Shown here piece after piece: positions 16,623 to 26,185 of a stretch of DNA of 64,000 bases. Both the position numbers and the translations under genes were made by a program. The stretch spans positions 791,924-855,923 of the forward strand of contig NZ_KB850224.1 in the NCBI RefSeq assembly GCF_000369805.1, written 5' to 3'. Source of the stretch: Acinetobacter sp. NIPH 2100 (GTDB taxonomy: Bacteria > Pseudomonadota > Gammaproteobacteria > Pseudomonadales > Moraxellaceae). Under the pieces are notes generated by a model. It was not told the origin of the DNA, made no database searches, and was given only the letters and a program-made list of their open reading frames with translations. Every line of letters begins with the position of its first letter. Within the stretch, counting starts at the first letter, position 1.

Positions 16623-18236
16623 ATGGTGTCAGAAAGTAATGAAGGGTCCCCATCTGAACCTATACGTTTAAATTTGTTTGTTTTCTGGAGCTCCGCAATC
16701 AGTATCGGCATTTTTGGCCTACTGTTTGTGTTGTTTCCAGAGCGTAGTCAGTTCTGGTTGACCTATATACAAGGGCAGGCGAACCAATTGTTTGGCTGGT
16801 ACTACATGCTGGTCATTGTGGTTTGTTTAGGTTTTGTAGCATGGTTGGCTTTTTCTCGGATTGGGCAGATTCCATTAGGCAAAGATGACGATAAACCTGA
16901 GTTTGGCTATCTGGCTTGGGTGTCAATGCTGTTTTCTGCAGGCATCGGGATCGCACTGTTGTATTACGGCGTTGCTGAACCAGTTGATCATTTCCTCCGA
17001 CCACCAGAAGGTCAGGGTGGAACAATTCAAGCTGCACGTGATGCCATGATGTATAGCTTTCTGCATTGGGGCATTCATGGTTGGGTATTGTATGCCTTAC
17101 TGGGTGTGACTTTGGGTTATTTTGCCTTCCGTCGAGATTTGCCATTAGCATTGCGTTCAGCGCTATATCCAATCTTTGGTGAGCGAATCTATGGCTTGGT
17201 CGGTGATTTTGTCGATGGCTTTGGGATTTTAGCCACAGTCATTTCTTTGGTGACCAACCTCGGCATTGGTGCTTTGGTACTGGTGTCTGGCGTTCATTAT
17301 CTACTTCCTGAGATTCCCAATAATAATACGACGTTGATTGCGGTGGTCTTGCTGATGATGTCTGTCGCGACCATTACCACCGTGGTTGGGATCGAAAAGG
17401 GCTTGGCTTGGTTATCCCGTATTAATCTACGTTTACTCTATGCCTTATTACTATTCGTGTTCCTTACAGGGCCAACCAACCACTTGCTCAATGGATTAGT
17501 CCAGAACGTGGGTGATTATCTTGATCATTTTCTGGCAAAAAGCTTTGATATGTATCTCTACAACAGCAAAGCAGGCGAGTGGTTAGGTTCATGGACGGTG
17601 TTCTATTGGGCATGGTGGATTGCATGGGCGCCATTTGTAGGGATGTTTATTGCACGTATTTCCAAAGGCCGCACCATTCGTGAAGTTGTGCTCGGCGTAT
17701 GCCTGATTCCACTGGGTTTTACCTTGGCCTGGATCTCGATTTTTGGCAATACTGCAATTTATTTTATCTTGGAGCAAAAGCAAAAAATCTTGGGTGATTT
17801 GGTGTTAACCGATCCTGCTTTGTCTCTATTTAAGCTGCTCGAATTTCTACCTTTCAATCCTTATGTTGCTGGGATTGTTGTTGTGATTTGTTTCGTATTG
17901 TTTTTGACCCCTGTGGGTTCTGGTACACTCATGATCGCAAATCTGTCCTCGAAAGGGGGTAGCAATGAAAGTGATTCACCAATTTGGTTGCGAATTTTCT
18001 GGTCTGTGGTGATTACCATTGTCAGTATCGGGCTGTTGTTGGCAGGGAGTTTCCACTCCATGCAAAGCGCCGTAGTACTGTGTGGTTTGCCATTCTCCGT
18101 TATTATTTTGCTGTATATGTTTGGCCTTGCCAAAGCAGTTAAACAGGATCAATTTTTTAGTCCTACACCACCGCAAGTGATAACGCAGGACACTCAGTCA
18201 TCACATCACACAACTGAAAAATCAGAAACATTGTAA
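16623..18236 (+). CDS. betT1: BCCT family choline transporter BetT1
   Basis: This 537-residue betaine/choline/carnitine transporter has 12 predicted membrane helices. It carries the BCCT tryptophan-rich signature around helix 8 (WAWWIAWAPFVGMFIARISKGRT) and the FSAGIGIALLYYGVAEP segment. The cytoplasmic C-terminal tail is short (about 40 residues), in contrast with the neighbouring transporter. In Acinetobacter baylyi, osmotic-stress-independent and stress-dependent choline transporters are encoded side by side. The short tail suggests that this one corresponds to the osmo-independent BetT1. It is driven by the promoter inside the BetI palindrome. Confidence 0.88.
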   Translation: MVSESNEGSPSEPIRLNLFVFWSSAISIGIFGLLFVLFPERSQFWLTYIQGQANQLFGWYYMLVIVVCLGFVAWLAFSRIGQIPLGKDDDKPEFGYLAWVSMLFSAGIGIALLYYGVAEPVDHFLRPPEGQGGTIQAARDAMMYSFLHWGIHGWVLYALLGVTLGYFAFRRDLPLALRSALYPIFGERIYGLVGDFVDGFGILATVISLVTNLGIGALVLVSGVHYLLPEIPNNNTTLIAVVLLMMSVATITTVVGIEKGLAWLSRINLRLLYALLLFVFLTGPTNHLLNGLVQNVGDYLDHFLAKSFDMYLYNSKAGEWLGSWTVFYWAWWIAWAPFVGMFIARISKGRTIREVVLGVCLIPLGFTLAWISIFGNTAIYFILEQKQKILGDLVLTDPALSLFKLLEFLPFNPYVAGIVVVICFVLFLTPVGSGTLMIANLSSKGGSNESDSPIWLRIFWSVVITIVSIGLLLAGSFHSMQSAVVLCGLPFSVIILLYMFGLAKAVKQDQFFSPTPPQVITQDTQSSHHTTEKSETL

Positions 18237-18353
18237 TTTGGGTAAATAACTTTTGTTTTTCATTTTCTATTCAGATCTGTCTTTTCATTGATTTAGCGGT
18301 GGAAAGACGTGGATGAATATTTTCTTTTTCTTCTCTAACTCCCTGAGGATTGT

Positions 18354-20414
18354 ATGGCGACAGATAATCCAAGAGCGGTTGATGATGCTACATTAGCGAA
18401 TAAAGACCATTTAAATCGTGTGGTCTTTTATGTTTCAGCTCTACTTATTTTAACATTTGCACTTGTTACGATTTTATTTAACGACTTTGCCAATCATTTA
18501 CTCAATGTGGTACTGGCTTGGGTCAGTGATAAATTCAGCTGGTACTACTTACTAGCTGCGACATTGTATTTAATCTTTGTGGTTTTTATTGCTTGCTCAC
18601 GTTATGGCGATATCAAACTTGGTCCGAAGCACTCGAAACCTGAGTTCAGCTTACTGAGTTGGTCGGCGATGTTGTTTGCCGCCGGGATCGGAACAGATTT
18701 AATGTTCTTCTCCGTTGCAGAGCCTTTATCTCATTATATGAACCCGCCTGTGGGCGAAGGCCAAACCTATGAAGCTGCGCGTCAGGGCATGGTCTGGACA
18801 CTGTTCCACTATGGCTTAACAGGTTGGGGCATGTATGCCTTGGTCGGGATGGCCTTGGGCTATTTTAGTTATCGCTATAACTTACCTCTCACCATTCGCT
18901 CGGCGCTCTATCCAATTTTTGGTAAAAAAATTGATGGTCCAATTGGACATAGTGTGGATATTGCCGCTGTCATCGGGACGATTTTTGGTATTGCCACCAC
19001 TTGTGGTATTGCCGTCGTTCAGATCAACTATGGTCTGCATGTCCTGTTTGATTTACCTGAAAACCTGTGGATTCAGTCGGCACTGATTTTAGTGGCCGTG
19101 ATTGTGACCATTATTTCGGTGACTGCGGGTGTCAATAAGGGGATTAAGGTTTTATCCGAAATCAATATTTTTGCCGCGATAGGCTTAATGTTGTTTGTAC
19201 TGTTTTTGGGCAATACAGGATTTTTGCTCAATGCATTGGTCCAAAATTTTGGTGACTATATCAGTCGATTCCCAAGTTTGGCTTTAGAAAGTTTTGCCTT
19301 TGATCAGCCGAAAGAATGGATGAACAGTTGGACCTTGTTCTTTTGGGCATGGTGGGTGGCTTGGTCACCTTTTGTCGGTCTGTTCTTAGCGCGGATTTCC
19401 CGTGGTCGTACCATTCGTGAATTTGTTTGCGGTACCTTAATTATTCCTTTGCTGTTTACCATCACGTGGTTGTCCATTTTCGGAAACAGTGCCCTATACA
19501 ACGTTATTTTTGAAGGTAATACTGCACTGGCACAAACCGTTCTGACGGATCCTGCACATGGTTTCTATGACTTATTGGCGCAATATCCGTGGTTTGCATT
19601 TATTGCAGGCGTGGCAACGATTACAGGTCTGCTGTTCTATGTCACTTCTGCAGATTCGGGTGCATTGGTTTTAGGCAATTTCACCACTAAGTTTTCCAAT
19701 GTCGATAATGATGCACCACGTTGGTTGCGAGTATTTTGGGCAACAGCAATTGGTTTGCTCACGTTGGCGATGCTGATGGCAAATGGCATTACTGCACTAC
19801 AAAGTGCGACCGTGATCATGGGCTTACCCTTTAGCTTTGTGATGCTGTTGGTCATGGCTGGCCTCTACAAATCTTTGCGTCTGGAAGATTATCGTAAGGC
19901 GAGTCGTAGTATGAATGCTGCGCCAGTGGTTGGGAATGTAGATATTCTGAACTGGAAGAAGCGTTTAGCCCGTGTGATGCATCACCCTGGAACCAGTGAA
20001 ACCCAACGGATGCTTGATAGTGTCTGTGAACCAGCAGTACGCACAGTTGCCGATGAACTGGTTAAACGTGGTATGCATGTCGATGTCACCCAAACAGCAT
20101 TGGAAGACAACGATGCACTCTATCATTTAGATTTAACCATCTATTTGGAAGAAGAGCACAACTTCGTTTATCAAATCTGGCCTGTACGTTATATCGCGCC
20201 AAACTTTAGTGAGCGTGGTAAACGGGGTAAGCAGTTCTACTATCGCCTAGAAACCTTCTTGTATGAGGGTTCGCAGGACAATGATCTAGTTGGATACACC
20301 AAAGAACAAGTGATTAATGACATTCTTGATAAGTACGAGCGTCATATGACTTTCTTGCATATTAATCGTATTAGTCCCGGAAATCGTCCTTTGTATCCAG
20401 ACTCTCAAGATTAG
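18354..20414 (+). CDS. betT2: BCCT family choline transporter BetT2 with long regulatory C-terminus
   Basis: This 686-residue BCCT protein is close to E. coli BetT. It has the FAAGIGTDLMFFSVAEPLSHY segment and the WAWWVAWSPFVGLFLARISRGRT signature. After the last membrane helix (ending near residue 505) there is a hydrophilic C-terminal domain of about 170 residues. It contains VADELVKRGMHVDVTQ and FVYQIWPVRYIAPNFSERG, the kind of domain that senses osmotic stress in BetT. The start has GAGGA about 6 bases upstream. It lies 117 bases after betT1, so it may share the BetI-controlled transcript. A strong terminator follows. Confidence 0.9.
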   Translation: MATDNPRAVDDATLANKDHLNRVVFYVSALLILTFALVTILFNDFANHLLNVVLAWVSDKFSWYYLLAATLYLIFVVFIACSRYGDIKLGPKHSKPEFSLLSWSAMLFAAGIGTDLMFFSVAEPLSHYMNPPVGEGQTYEAARQGMVWTLFHYGLTGWGMYALVGMALGYFSYRYNLPLTIRSALYPIFGKKIDGPIGHSVDIAAVIGTIFGIATTCGIAVVQINYGLHVLFDLPENLWIQSALILVAVIVTIISVTAGVNKGIKVLSEINIFAAIGLMLFVLFLGNTGFLLNALVQNFGDYISRFPSLALESFAFDQPKEWMNSWTLFFWAWWVAWSPFVGLFLARISRGRTIREFVCGTLIIPLLFTITWLSIFGNSALYNVIFEGNTALAQTVLTDPAHGFYDLLAQYPWFAFIAGVATITGLLFYVTSADSGALVLGNFTTKFSNVDNDAPRWLRVFWATAIGLLTLAMLMANGITALQSATVIMGLPFSFVMLLVMAGLYKSLRLEDYRKASRSMNAAPVVGNVDILNWKKRLARVMHHPGTSETQRMLDSVCEPAVRTVADELVKRGMHVDVTQTALEDNDALYHLDLTIYLEEEHNFVYQIWPVRYIAPNFSERGKRGKQFYYRLETFLYEGSQDNDLVGYTKEQVINDILDKYERHMTFLHINRISPGNRPLYPDSQD

Positions 20415-20427
20415 TCTGCTGAATAAT

Positions 20428-20456
20428 AAAAAACCTCACGTCATGTGAGGTTTTTT
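20428..20456. terminator. Bidirectional terminator after betT2
   Basis: AACCTCAC / GTGAGGTT stem flanked by A- and T-runs, between convergent betT2 and the gene ending at 20467. Confidence 0.9.
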
Positions 20457-20466
20457 ATTGGCCTGA

Positions 20467-20922
20467 TTATAAAGCGCCGTATTTTTGCCATGTTTCACCT
20501 GTTTCATAGGGTTCATAATGGCTTTTGAGTTCATGCAAACATTGGGTTTGGTAGATCGCAAAAATGATCATGATCAAAAATAGGCTGATCAATTTAATTG
20601 CGCGTTTGTTCTTATATTCATCTGAATATAAATAGAAAATACAATAAAAAGCGATCATCAAATAAGTGCAAAATAATGAGTTAAACACCAGATAAATCAG
20701 CAAGGCAGCGGTAATCACAAAAGCAATTCGATTTTTTAAAATCGTCGGACGCAAGCTCAGCACATTCAATATCAAAAGGCCGAATGAGGTCCAGAACAAA
20801 TAGGCGTGCCCACCGATAATGACAATATAGGTAGATTGCAGCCACAACAGCACCAGCCATACAAAAACGGAAAAAATAATAAATTTAGAGAGGCCTGAAG
20901 ACGCGGGCAAAGTATGTTTCAT
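20467..20922 (-). CDS. Hypothetical inner-membrane protein
   Basis: This 151-residue protein is not recognised. It has about five hydrophobic stretches (roughly residues 13-35, 40-57, 66-80, 82-98 and 109-125) and a short polar C-terminus ending GETWQKYGAL. No catalytic motif is visible. It lies 43 bases downstream of the MFS transporter gene on the same strand, so the two may be co-transcribed and end at the shared terminator. Confidence 0.7.
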   Translation of the reverse strand: MKHTLPASSGLSKFIIFSVFVWLVLLWLQSTYIVIIGGHAYLFWTSFGLLILNVLSLRPTILKNRIAFVITAALLIYLVFNSLFCTYLMIAFYCIFYLYSDEYKNKRAIKLISLFLIMIIFAIYQTQCLHELKSHYEPYETGETWQKYGAL

Positions 20923-20964
20923 ATTACATTGAATTTTAAAATAACTGTTTGTTTAATATGGAAA

Positions 20965-22206
20965 TTAAAAACGAAAATTAAATAAATCTTTGGTCTTGAT
21001 CTTTGTTAAAACAACGCAGAGCAAAGACAGTGAACCACCAATCAACATCGCAGGAATCACGCTGAAAAAGCGCGTCATCACGCTCGACTGCAACGCACCA
21101 AGCTCATTACTCGATGTGACAAAGATGCCATTAATGGCAGCTACACGTCCAAGCATGTCCTTGGGTGGAATGAGCTGAAGAATCGTTTGACGAATGACAA
21201 TGTTGATACTGTCACATGCACCCATAATAATGAGAACTGCGACAGAAAAATACAGTTGTCTGGTAACAGCAAACAATAAAGTACATAGACCAAAACCTGT
21301 CACGGCAAGCAACATGATCTGCCAAGGTCTGGATTTTGGTGGATAGCGAATTAAAATTATCATCATAATCAATGCGCCAAACGCAGGTGCTGCACGTAAT
21401 AGGCCAAAACCATCTGCACCGATATGTAAAACATCTTGGGCAAAAACTGGCAAGAGAGCGATGATGCCACCAAAAAAAACGGAGCTCAGATCGAGAAACA
21501 TGGCCCAAAAGATAATTTTAGTTTTAAAAATAAACTGCAGCGCTTCTTTTAAGCTTTGAGTTATCGACTCGGTTTGGATTTGAGGAAAATCTCGTTTCTG
21601 CAAACACCACAGGGCGATACTGCCGCCTAAAAACAGTGTCACGATGACACCAAAGGTAATGTCTAAATCGAGATGAGCGAGCAGGAAGCCCGCAATGACC
21701 GGTGCAAGGATACCACTGGCTTGCCAGCACATACTGGTCCAGGTGGCTGCATTGGTATACAAATGTTCGGGGACCACAAACGGACGTAAAGAATTAAAAC
21801 AGGGACTATATATGCCGCGAATACAGCCAAATAAAAATAGAATACTGAATGATGAGATTAATAATAAATTCTCATTGATGGTTTGGCTGTGGAAAAGATC
21901 AAAACTGATCCACAAAGTGATCGACAAGGGAATAGCAAAACTAAAACTGATCTGCAAAATACGCTGACGATTAAAACGGTCAGCAATATAGCCGCCCCAT
22001 AAAGAGAGGACGAGAAAGGGTAAAAAATCCATCATCCCGACCAAGCCGAGAATCAGCGGATTCTTGGTGATTTGATACAAATAAAACGCGATTAGCACTT
22101 CTTGAATCAGCACCGCAAACGTCAGGCAGCATTGATTGATGGTCAATAACCGAAAGTCACGACTGGCAAATGCAGCGAAAGCAGAATGAGGTACAGCAGA
22201 AGACAT
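20965..22206 (-). CDS. MFS transporter (EntS-like/MFS_3 group)
   Basis: This 413-residue major facilitator has 12 predicted membrane helices. The cytoplasmic GGYIADRFNRQRILQIS between helices 2 and 3 is the MFS motif A. The sequence resembles the MFS_3 exporters, which include the enterobactin exporter EntS. ATG 22206 (MSSAVPHS) is preferred to the upstream TTG 22230; neither has a strong ribosome site. The cargo is unknown, and no siderophore biosynthesis genes are nearby. Confidence 0.8.
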   Translation of the reverse strand: MSSAVPHSAFAAFASRDFRLLTINQCCLTFAVLIQEVLIAFYLYQITKNPLILGLVGMMDFLPFLVLSLWGGYIADRFNRQRILQISFSFAIPLSITLWISFDLFHSQTINENLLLISSFSILFLFGCIRGIYSPCFNSLRPFVVPEHLYTNAATWTSMCWQASGILAPVIAGFLLAHLDLDITFGVIVTLFLGGSIALWCLQKRDFPQIQTESITQSLKEALQFIFKTKIIFWAMFLDLSSVFFGGIIALLPVFAQDVLHIGADGFGLLRAAPAFGALIMMIILIRYPPKSRPWQIMLLAVTGFGLCTLLFAVTRQLYFSVAVLIIMGACDSINIVIRQTILQLIPPKDMLGRVAAINGIFVTSSNELGALQSSVMTRFFSVIPAMLIGGSLSLLCVVLTKIKTKDLFNFRF

Positions 22207-22235
22207 AAGGCTTAGATTTATAAAATACAAATAAA

Positions 22236-22268
22236 GAAAAAGGGAAGAGCTGAAACTCCTCCCTTTTT
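22236..22268 (-). terminator. Terminator after mqo
   Basis: AAAAGGGAAGAG / CTCCTCCCTTTT stem with a T-rich end on the minus strand, directly after mqo. Confidence 0.82.
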
Positions 22269-22285
22269 AATCTGCTTAGCGTCGC

Positions 22286-23926
22286 TTATTGAGCAACAGC
22301 TTCAGCTTTAACCACTTTCTTCGCAGGAACTAAGTTTGCAGGTGTCGTATAGTTCAAGCCCAAAGTTGAACTTGAGTACTGACGGATTTGATCTAACAAC
22401 GCTGGATCTGTTGAAAGGTCTTTTCCATAAGAACGTACGATCTCATGCAATTTGTCATTCCATACACCTTTGGTTTGCTCTGGGAATGCTTTTTCAAGCA
22501 AGTTGAGCATGATGTATGGTGATGTAGACGCACCCGGAGAAGCACCTAACAATGCCGTTACAGATTTGTCTTTAGATGCAAAGATTTCAGTACCGAATTG
22601 CAATTTAGCAGGTTTGCCAGGCTCTTTTTTGATGATCTGAACGCGTTGACCACCTTGTTGTAAATGCCAGTCTTTTGGATCAGCTTCAGGGTAGTATTTT
22701 TTCAACTCATTGAAACGATCTGCATCAGACATTAACACTTGGCTTACGAGATACTGAACAAGGTCAGCATTTTGTAGACCAATCGCAGCCATCGGCAATA
22801 CGTTGTTTTTGTTGGTTGATGCAAGCAAATCAAGCTGTGAACCATTTTTCAGGAACTTGTTTGAATAGGTTGCGAATGGACCAAACAACACATATTTTTT
22901 ACCGTCGATATAACGTGTATCGATATGTGGAACAGACATTGGAGGCGCACCCAGATCAGCACGACCATACACTTTAGCAGTGTGTTTTGCTGTTATTGCT
23001 GGGTTGTCCGTTACAAGGAACTCACCGCCCACAGGGAAACCAGCATATTGTTGAGCTTCTGGTAAGCCAGTCATTTGCAATAATTTAATTGCAGCACCGC
23101 CTGCACCAATAAACACAAAACGTGTTTTCACATGGTTAACTTTGCCAGATTTCAAATCTTTGAAAGCAACAGACCAAGTGTTGTCATCGTTTTTGCTAAT
23201 GCCAGTCACTTCAGTTGAAGTGCTGAGCTTGAAGTTTGGACTCTTTTCAAGGTTGCCAATCAACTGCTTGGTGATTGCACCGTAGTTGACGTCAGAACCT
23301 ACGTCCATACGAGTTGCAGCGACTTTCTGTTGAGGATCACGACCGTCCATCACCAATGGTGCCCATTGTTGAATTTCAGCTTTGTCTTCACTCAACTTCA
23401 TGCCAGCGAATAACGGATTTTGAACCATGGCAGCATAACGCTTTTCCATGAAGTTGACGTTATCGCCCCAGACGAAAGCAATATGTGGTACTGGATTGAT
23501 GAAAGTATTTGGTGTTTCTAAAACACCCTGTTTCACTTGGTATGCCCAGAACTGCTTGGCAATTTCAAACTGACCAGCCACGTTTACAGCTTTAGAAATG
23601 TCCATTTTACCGTCTTTTTCTTCGGTATAGTTCATTTCCATAAAGCCTGAGTGGCCTGTACCTGCGTTGTTAAAACCGTTTGAACTTTCTTGTGCAACAG
23701 CATCAAGACGTTCGTACATACGGATATTCCAGTCAGGCTGTAATTCGTTGAGATAAGTACCTAAAGTGGCACTCATGATCCCGCCGCCGATGAGTACAAC
23801 ATCGACAGTTGGTTCGTTATTGGTGGTTTTAATTGCCTTAGACGCAACTGGTCTAAAAAGAAAGGCAATTGCAATAATAATTAGTACGACGAGTAGTACT
23901 AATAAATATTTCCAAAATTTTTTCAT
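22286..23926 (-). CDS. mqo: Malate:quinone oxidoreductase, membrane-anchored
   Basis: Mqo is an FAD enzyme oxidising malate to oxaloacetate while reducing the quinone pool. The family signature [23 protein letters not shown] begins near residue 42 rather than near residue 5. The extra N-terminus is one transmembrane helix ([19 protein letters not shown]), suggesting an integral rather than peripheral membrane attachment. Other Mqo motifs are [35 protein letters not shown] and [24 protein letters not shown]. The C-terminus is alanine/valine/lysine-rich. Total length is 546 residues. Confidence 0.95.
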   Translation of the reverse strand: MKKFWKYLLVLLVVLIIIAIAFLFRPVASKAIKTTNNEPTVDVVLIGGGIMSATLGTYLNELQPDWNIRMYERLDAVAQESSNGFNNAGTGHSGFMEMNYTEEKDGKMDISKAVNVAGQFEIAKQFWAYQVKQGVLETPNTFINPVPHIAFVWGDNVNFMEKRYAAMVQNPLFAGMKLSEDKAEIQQWAPLVMDGRDPQQKVAATRMDVGSDVNYGAITKQLIGNLEKSPNFKLSTSTEVTGISKNDDNTWSVAFKDLKSGKVNHVKTRFVFIGAGGAAIKLLQMTGLPEAQQYAGFPVGGEFLVTDNPAITAKHTAKVYGRADLGAPPMSVPHIDTRYIDGKKYVLFGPFATYSNKFLKNGSQLDLLASTNKNNVLPMAAIGLQNADLVQYLVSQVLMSDADRFNELKKYYPEADPKDWHLQQGGQRVQIIKKEPGKPAKLQFGTEIFASKDKSVTALLGASPGASTSPYIMLNLLEKAFPEQTKGVWNDKLHEIVRSYGKDLSTDPALLDQIRQYSSSTLGLNYTTPANLVPAKKVVKAEAVAQ

Positions 23927-24340
23927 TCAATTTACCTTAAAAATTAAATGACGCTCTATATGACAAGCGATATAGAGAGAAAGAATTTAAATGATGATAC
24001 AGGCGCAATAAAGGCACATCAGTACAGTAAGGGATTGCCTTAACATTGATGTTGAAGAAGTTAGTTCATGAATTTTACTTTAAATTAGACGGTATTTTGG
24101 TTGAACTAATGTTTCAAAATGTACAAATCAAGCCAACTTTGATGATTTATTGTGTGAAAGTTGTAGAAAGTTCTAGTAAATCCATAGCTTATGGTTTAGA
24201 GAGATGAGTCACATTTTAACCAGATGAACGGATTGATTCATCAAAAAATTGGTTTAGATAAAAGCAATAAATTGGCACTCGGCTTTATAAAAAGATAAAA
24301 CTATGATGTTTGGGCATCATTCTAACATGGAGGCGCTGGC
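23927..24340. other. Divergent intergenic region mqo / GNAT gene
   Basis: There is no gene. An 8-bp perfect stem, CTCTATAT / ATATAGAG (23954-23977), lies 28 bases upstream of the mqo start in its presumed leader. A GATG/CATC hairpin (24303-24320) lies just upstream of the GNAT gene. The rest is AT-rich, with no further structure I can support. Confidence 0.45.
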
Positions 24341-24781
24341 ATGCAGCTTAGAGCGCTCGAGCAGCAAGATTATCAAAACTGGTTGTTATTATGGCAAGGC
24401 TATCAGGCTTTCTATAAGGTTGAAATTGATCATCAGGTGACGGAAAAAACATTTACACGGTTGCTTGACCCAGACGAACAGATGCAATGTTTGGTCGTTG
24501 TTGATCAAGATCGCCTTATTGCTTTTGTGCATTTTATTTTTCATCGAAGTACGTGGACCACAGGTGATTACTGTTATTTACAGGATTTATTTGTTGATCA
24601 AAATTCAAGGGTTAAAGGCTTGGGGCGTAAATTAATTGAAGCGGTTTATGAAGCGGCAGCACAAAGGGAGTGCTCACGTGTTTATTGGTTAACCCATGAA
24701 ACCAATTACCAGGCCCGAATGCTTTATGACAGCATGGCGGTGAATGCTGGATTTATCCAATATCGAAAAAATTTGCATTAA
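24341..24781 (+). CDS. GNAT family N-acetyltransferase
   Basis: This 146-residue protein has the GCN5-related acetyltransferase fold. The acetyl-CoA binding motif A is DLFVDQNSRVKGLGRKLIEAVYEAA, matching the R-x-x-G-x-G/A pattern. The following VYWLTHETNYQARMLYDSM is usual for small-molecule acetyltransferases. GGAGG lies 6-7 bases upstream of the ATG. The substrate is unknown. Confidence 0.88.
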   Translation: MQLRALEQQDYQNWLLLWQGYQAFYKVEIDHQVTEKTFTRLLDPDEQMQCLVVVDQDRLIAFVHFIFHRSTWTTGDYCYLQDLFVDQNSRVKGLGRKLIEAVYEAAAQRECSRVYWLTHETNYQARMLYDSMAVNAGFIQYRKNLH

Positions 24782-24823
24782 TTTCGCTATCTTAGCCAAG
24801 TGTGTAGATTGCGTTCTGTTTTT

Positions 24824-24848
24824 AAACCGCTAGAAAAGGCGGTTTTTT
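24824..24848 (+). terminator. Terminator after GNAT gene
   Basis: AAACCGC / GCGGTTT hairpin followed by a run of T. Confidence 0.85.
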
Positions 24849-25147
24849 TATAGTTCATCGGTTATGTTGTGACCAATAAACTGATCATAAAACTTTTTGC
24901 GACTTCATTTGATGATTTCACTTGAACGAAAAGCGCCAGATTTTCCCTAATGTGATCGGGCTGAGCTCTAATGTTCGCCTGATTGCACAGACCTTGTTGA
25001 GCCATTTTCATCTCAGCAAATTTCTCAACATGAATTTCATTCATTTTGAGGTTAGATTAAATCATTTTTATTCAGCTAATGATTGCGGTATAAATCACTC
25101 TATAAAGAAGTTTAGATTTATCTCGGAAATTAGGGTGGCAGATTAAA
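24849..25147. other. Upstream region of mesX
   Basis: About 300 bases have no firmly supported gene. A 60-codon frame on the minus strand (25044-24862) lacks a ribosome site. The stretch must contain the mesX promoter; GCGGTATAAAT near 25085-25095 offers a -10-like TATAAA, but I see no good -35. GGGTGG lies 8-9 bases before the mesX ATG. Confidence 0.4.
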
Positions 25148-26161
25148 ATGAGTAAAGAGTTTGCATTTACGATTAAGCGTATTGGTTTTGATGAGAACTA
25201 CACTCCATCAGAAAATACACGTATCACAACCAACTTTGCGAATTTGGCAAGAGGCGAAAGTCGTCAACAGAATCTGCACAACACCTTAAAGATGATCGAC
25301 AATCGCTTTAATGCTTTGGCGCATTGGGATAATCCTTTGGCTGATCGTTATAAAGTTGAGCTGGAAATCATTTCGGTTGAAATGAAGGTTGATGCTGCAA
25401 GCAATGCCAATGCACTTCCTTTAATTGAAATTTTGAAAACCAATATTGTTGATCAAAAAACCAATGAGCGCATCGAAGGTATTGTGGGGAACAATTTCTC
25501 TTCTTATGTCCGTGACTATGATTTCAGTGTGCTATTGCTTGACCATAATAAAAATCAGTCTGGATTTAGCACGCCAGAGAACTTTGGCGATTTACATGGC
25601 AACTTGTTTAAAAGCTTTATTGAGTCAGAGACCTACAAGGCAAACTTTAAAAAGCCACCTGTGATCTGTCTCAGTGTTTCAAGCAGCAAGGTGTACCAAC
25701 GTACTGAAAATCAGCATCCTGTGTTGGGTGTCGAGTACCTGCAAGATGAATATTCATTAACAGATGAGTATTTCCAAAAAATGGGCTTAAAGGTGCGTTA
25801 TTTCATGCCGCCAAACAGTGTTGCGCCGTTGGCTTTCTATTTCTCTGGTGATTTGCTGGCGGATTACACCAATCTTGAGTTGATCAGTACCATCAGCACC
25901 ATGGAAACGTTCCAAAAGATTTACCGACCTGAAATTTACAATGCGAACTCTTCAGCAGGAAAGTCTTATCAACCAAGTTTGAATAACCAAGATTATTCAC
26001 TGACTCGCATCGTATATGACCGAGAAGAACGTGGCCGTTTGGCGATTGAACAGGGTAAATTTGTTGAAGAACAGTTTATCAAACCTTATCAAACCATTCT
26101 GGAACAGTGGTCTGCCAGTTATGCAGCACAAAGCAACTCGCAAAAAAGTTACGCGCACTAA
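25148..26161 (+). CDS. mesX: MesX (DUF1852), accessory protein of methionine synthase MesD
   Basis: This 337-residue soluble protein is of the DUF1852 family. From published work on Acinetobacter baylyi, DUF1852 (MesX) and oxygen are required for the folate-independent methionine synthase MesD to work; the chemistry of MesX is not established. The sequence opens FAFTIKRIGFDENYTPSENTRITTNFANLARGE and ends with an acidic/aromatic helix. I see no signal peptide, membrane segment or recognised cofactor motif. It lies 24 bases before mesD in the same direction, consistent with an obligate partnership. Confidence 0.87.
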   Translation: MSKEFAFTIKRIGFDENYTPSENTRITTNFANLARGESRQQNLHNTLKMIDNRFNALAHWDNPLADRYKVELEIISVEMKVDAASNANALPLIEILKTNIVDQKTNERIEGIVGNNFSSYVRDYDFSVLLLDHNKNQSGFSTPENFGDLHGNLFKSFIESETYKANFKKPPVICLSVSSSKVYQRTENQHPVLGVEYLQDEYSLTDEYFQKMGLKVRYFMPPNSVAPLAFYFSGDLLADYTNLELISTISTMETFQKIYRPEIYNANSSAGKSYQPSLNNQDYSLTRIVYDREERGRLAIEQGKFVEEQFIKPYQTILEQWSASYAAQSNSQKSYAH

Positions 26162-26185
26162 TTTATTGAAAATATAAGGTTATTG

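Noticed and set aside
24862-25044. 60-codon minus-strand frame upstream of mesX (MNEIHVEKFAEMKMAQQG...)
   Set aside because: Composition is somewhat protein-like, but there is no ribosome site, and the opposite strand is also open here (24922-25146). It could be a remnant; not enough support to list as a gene.
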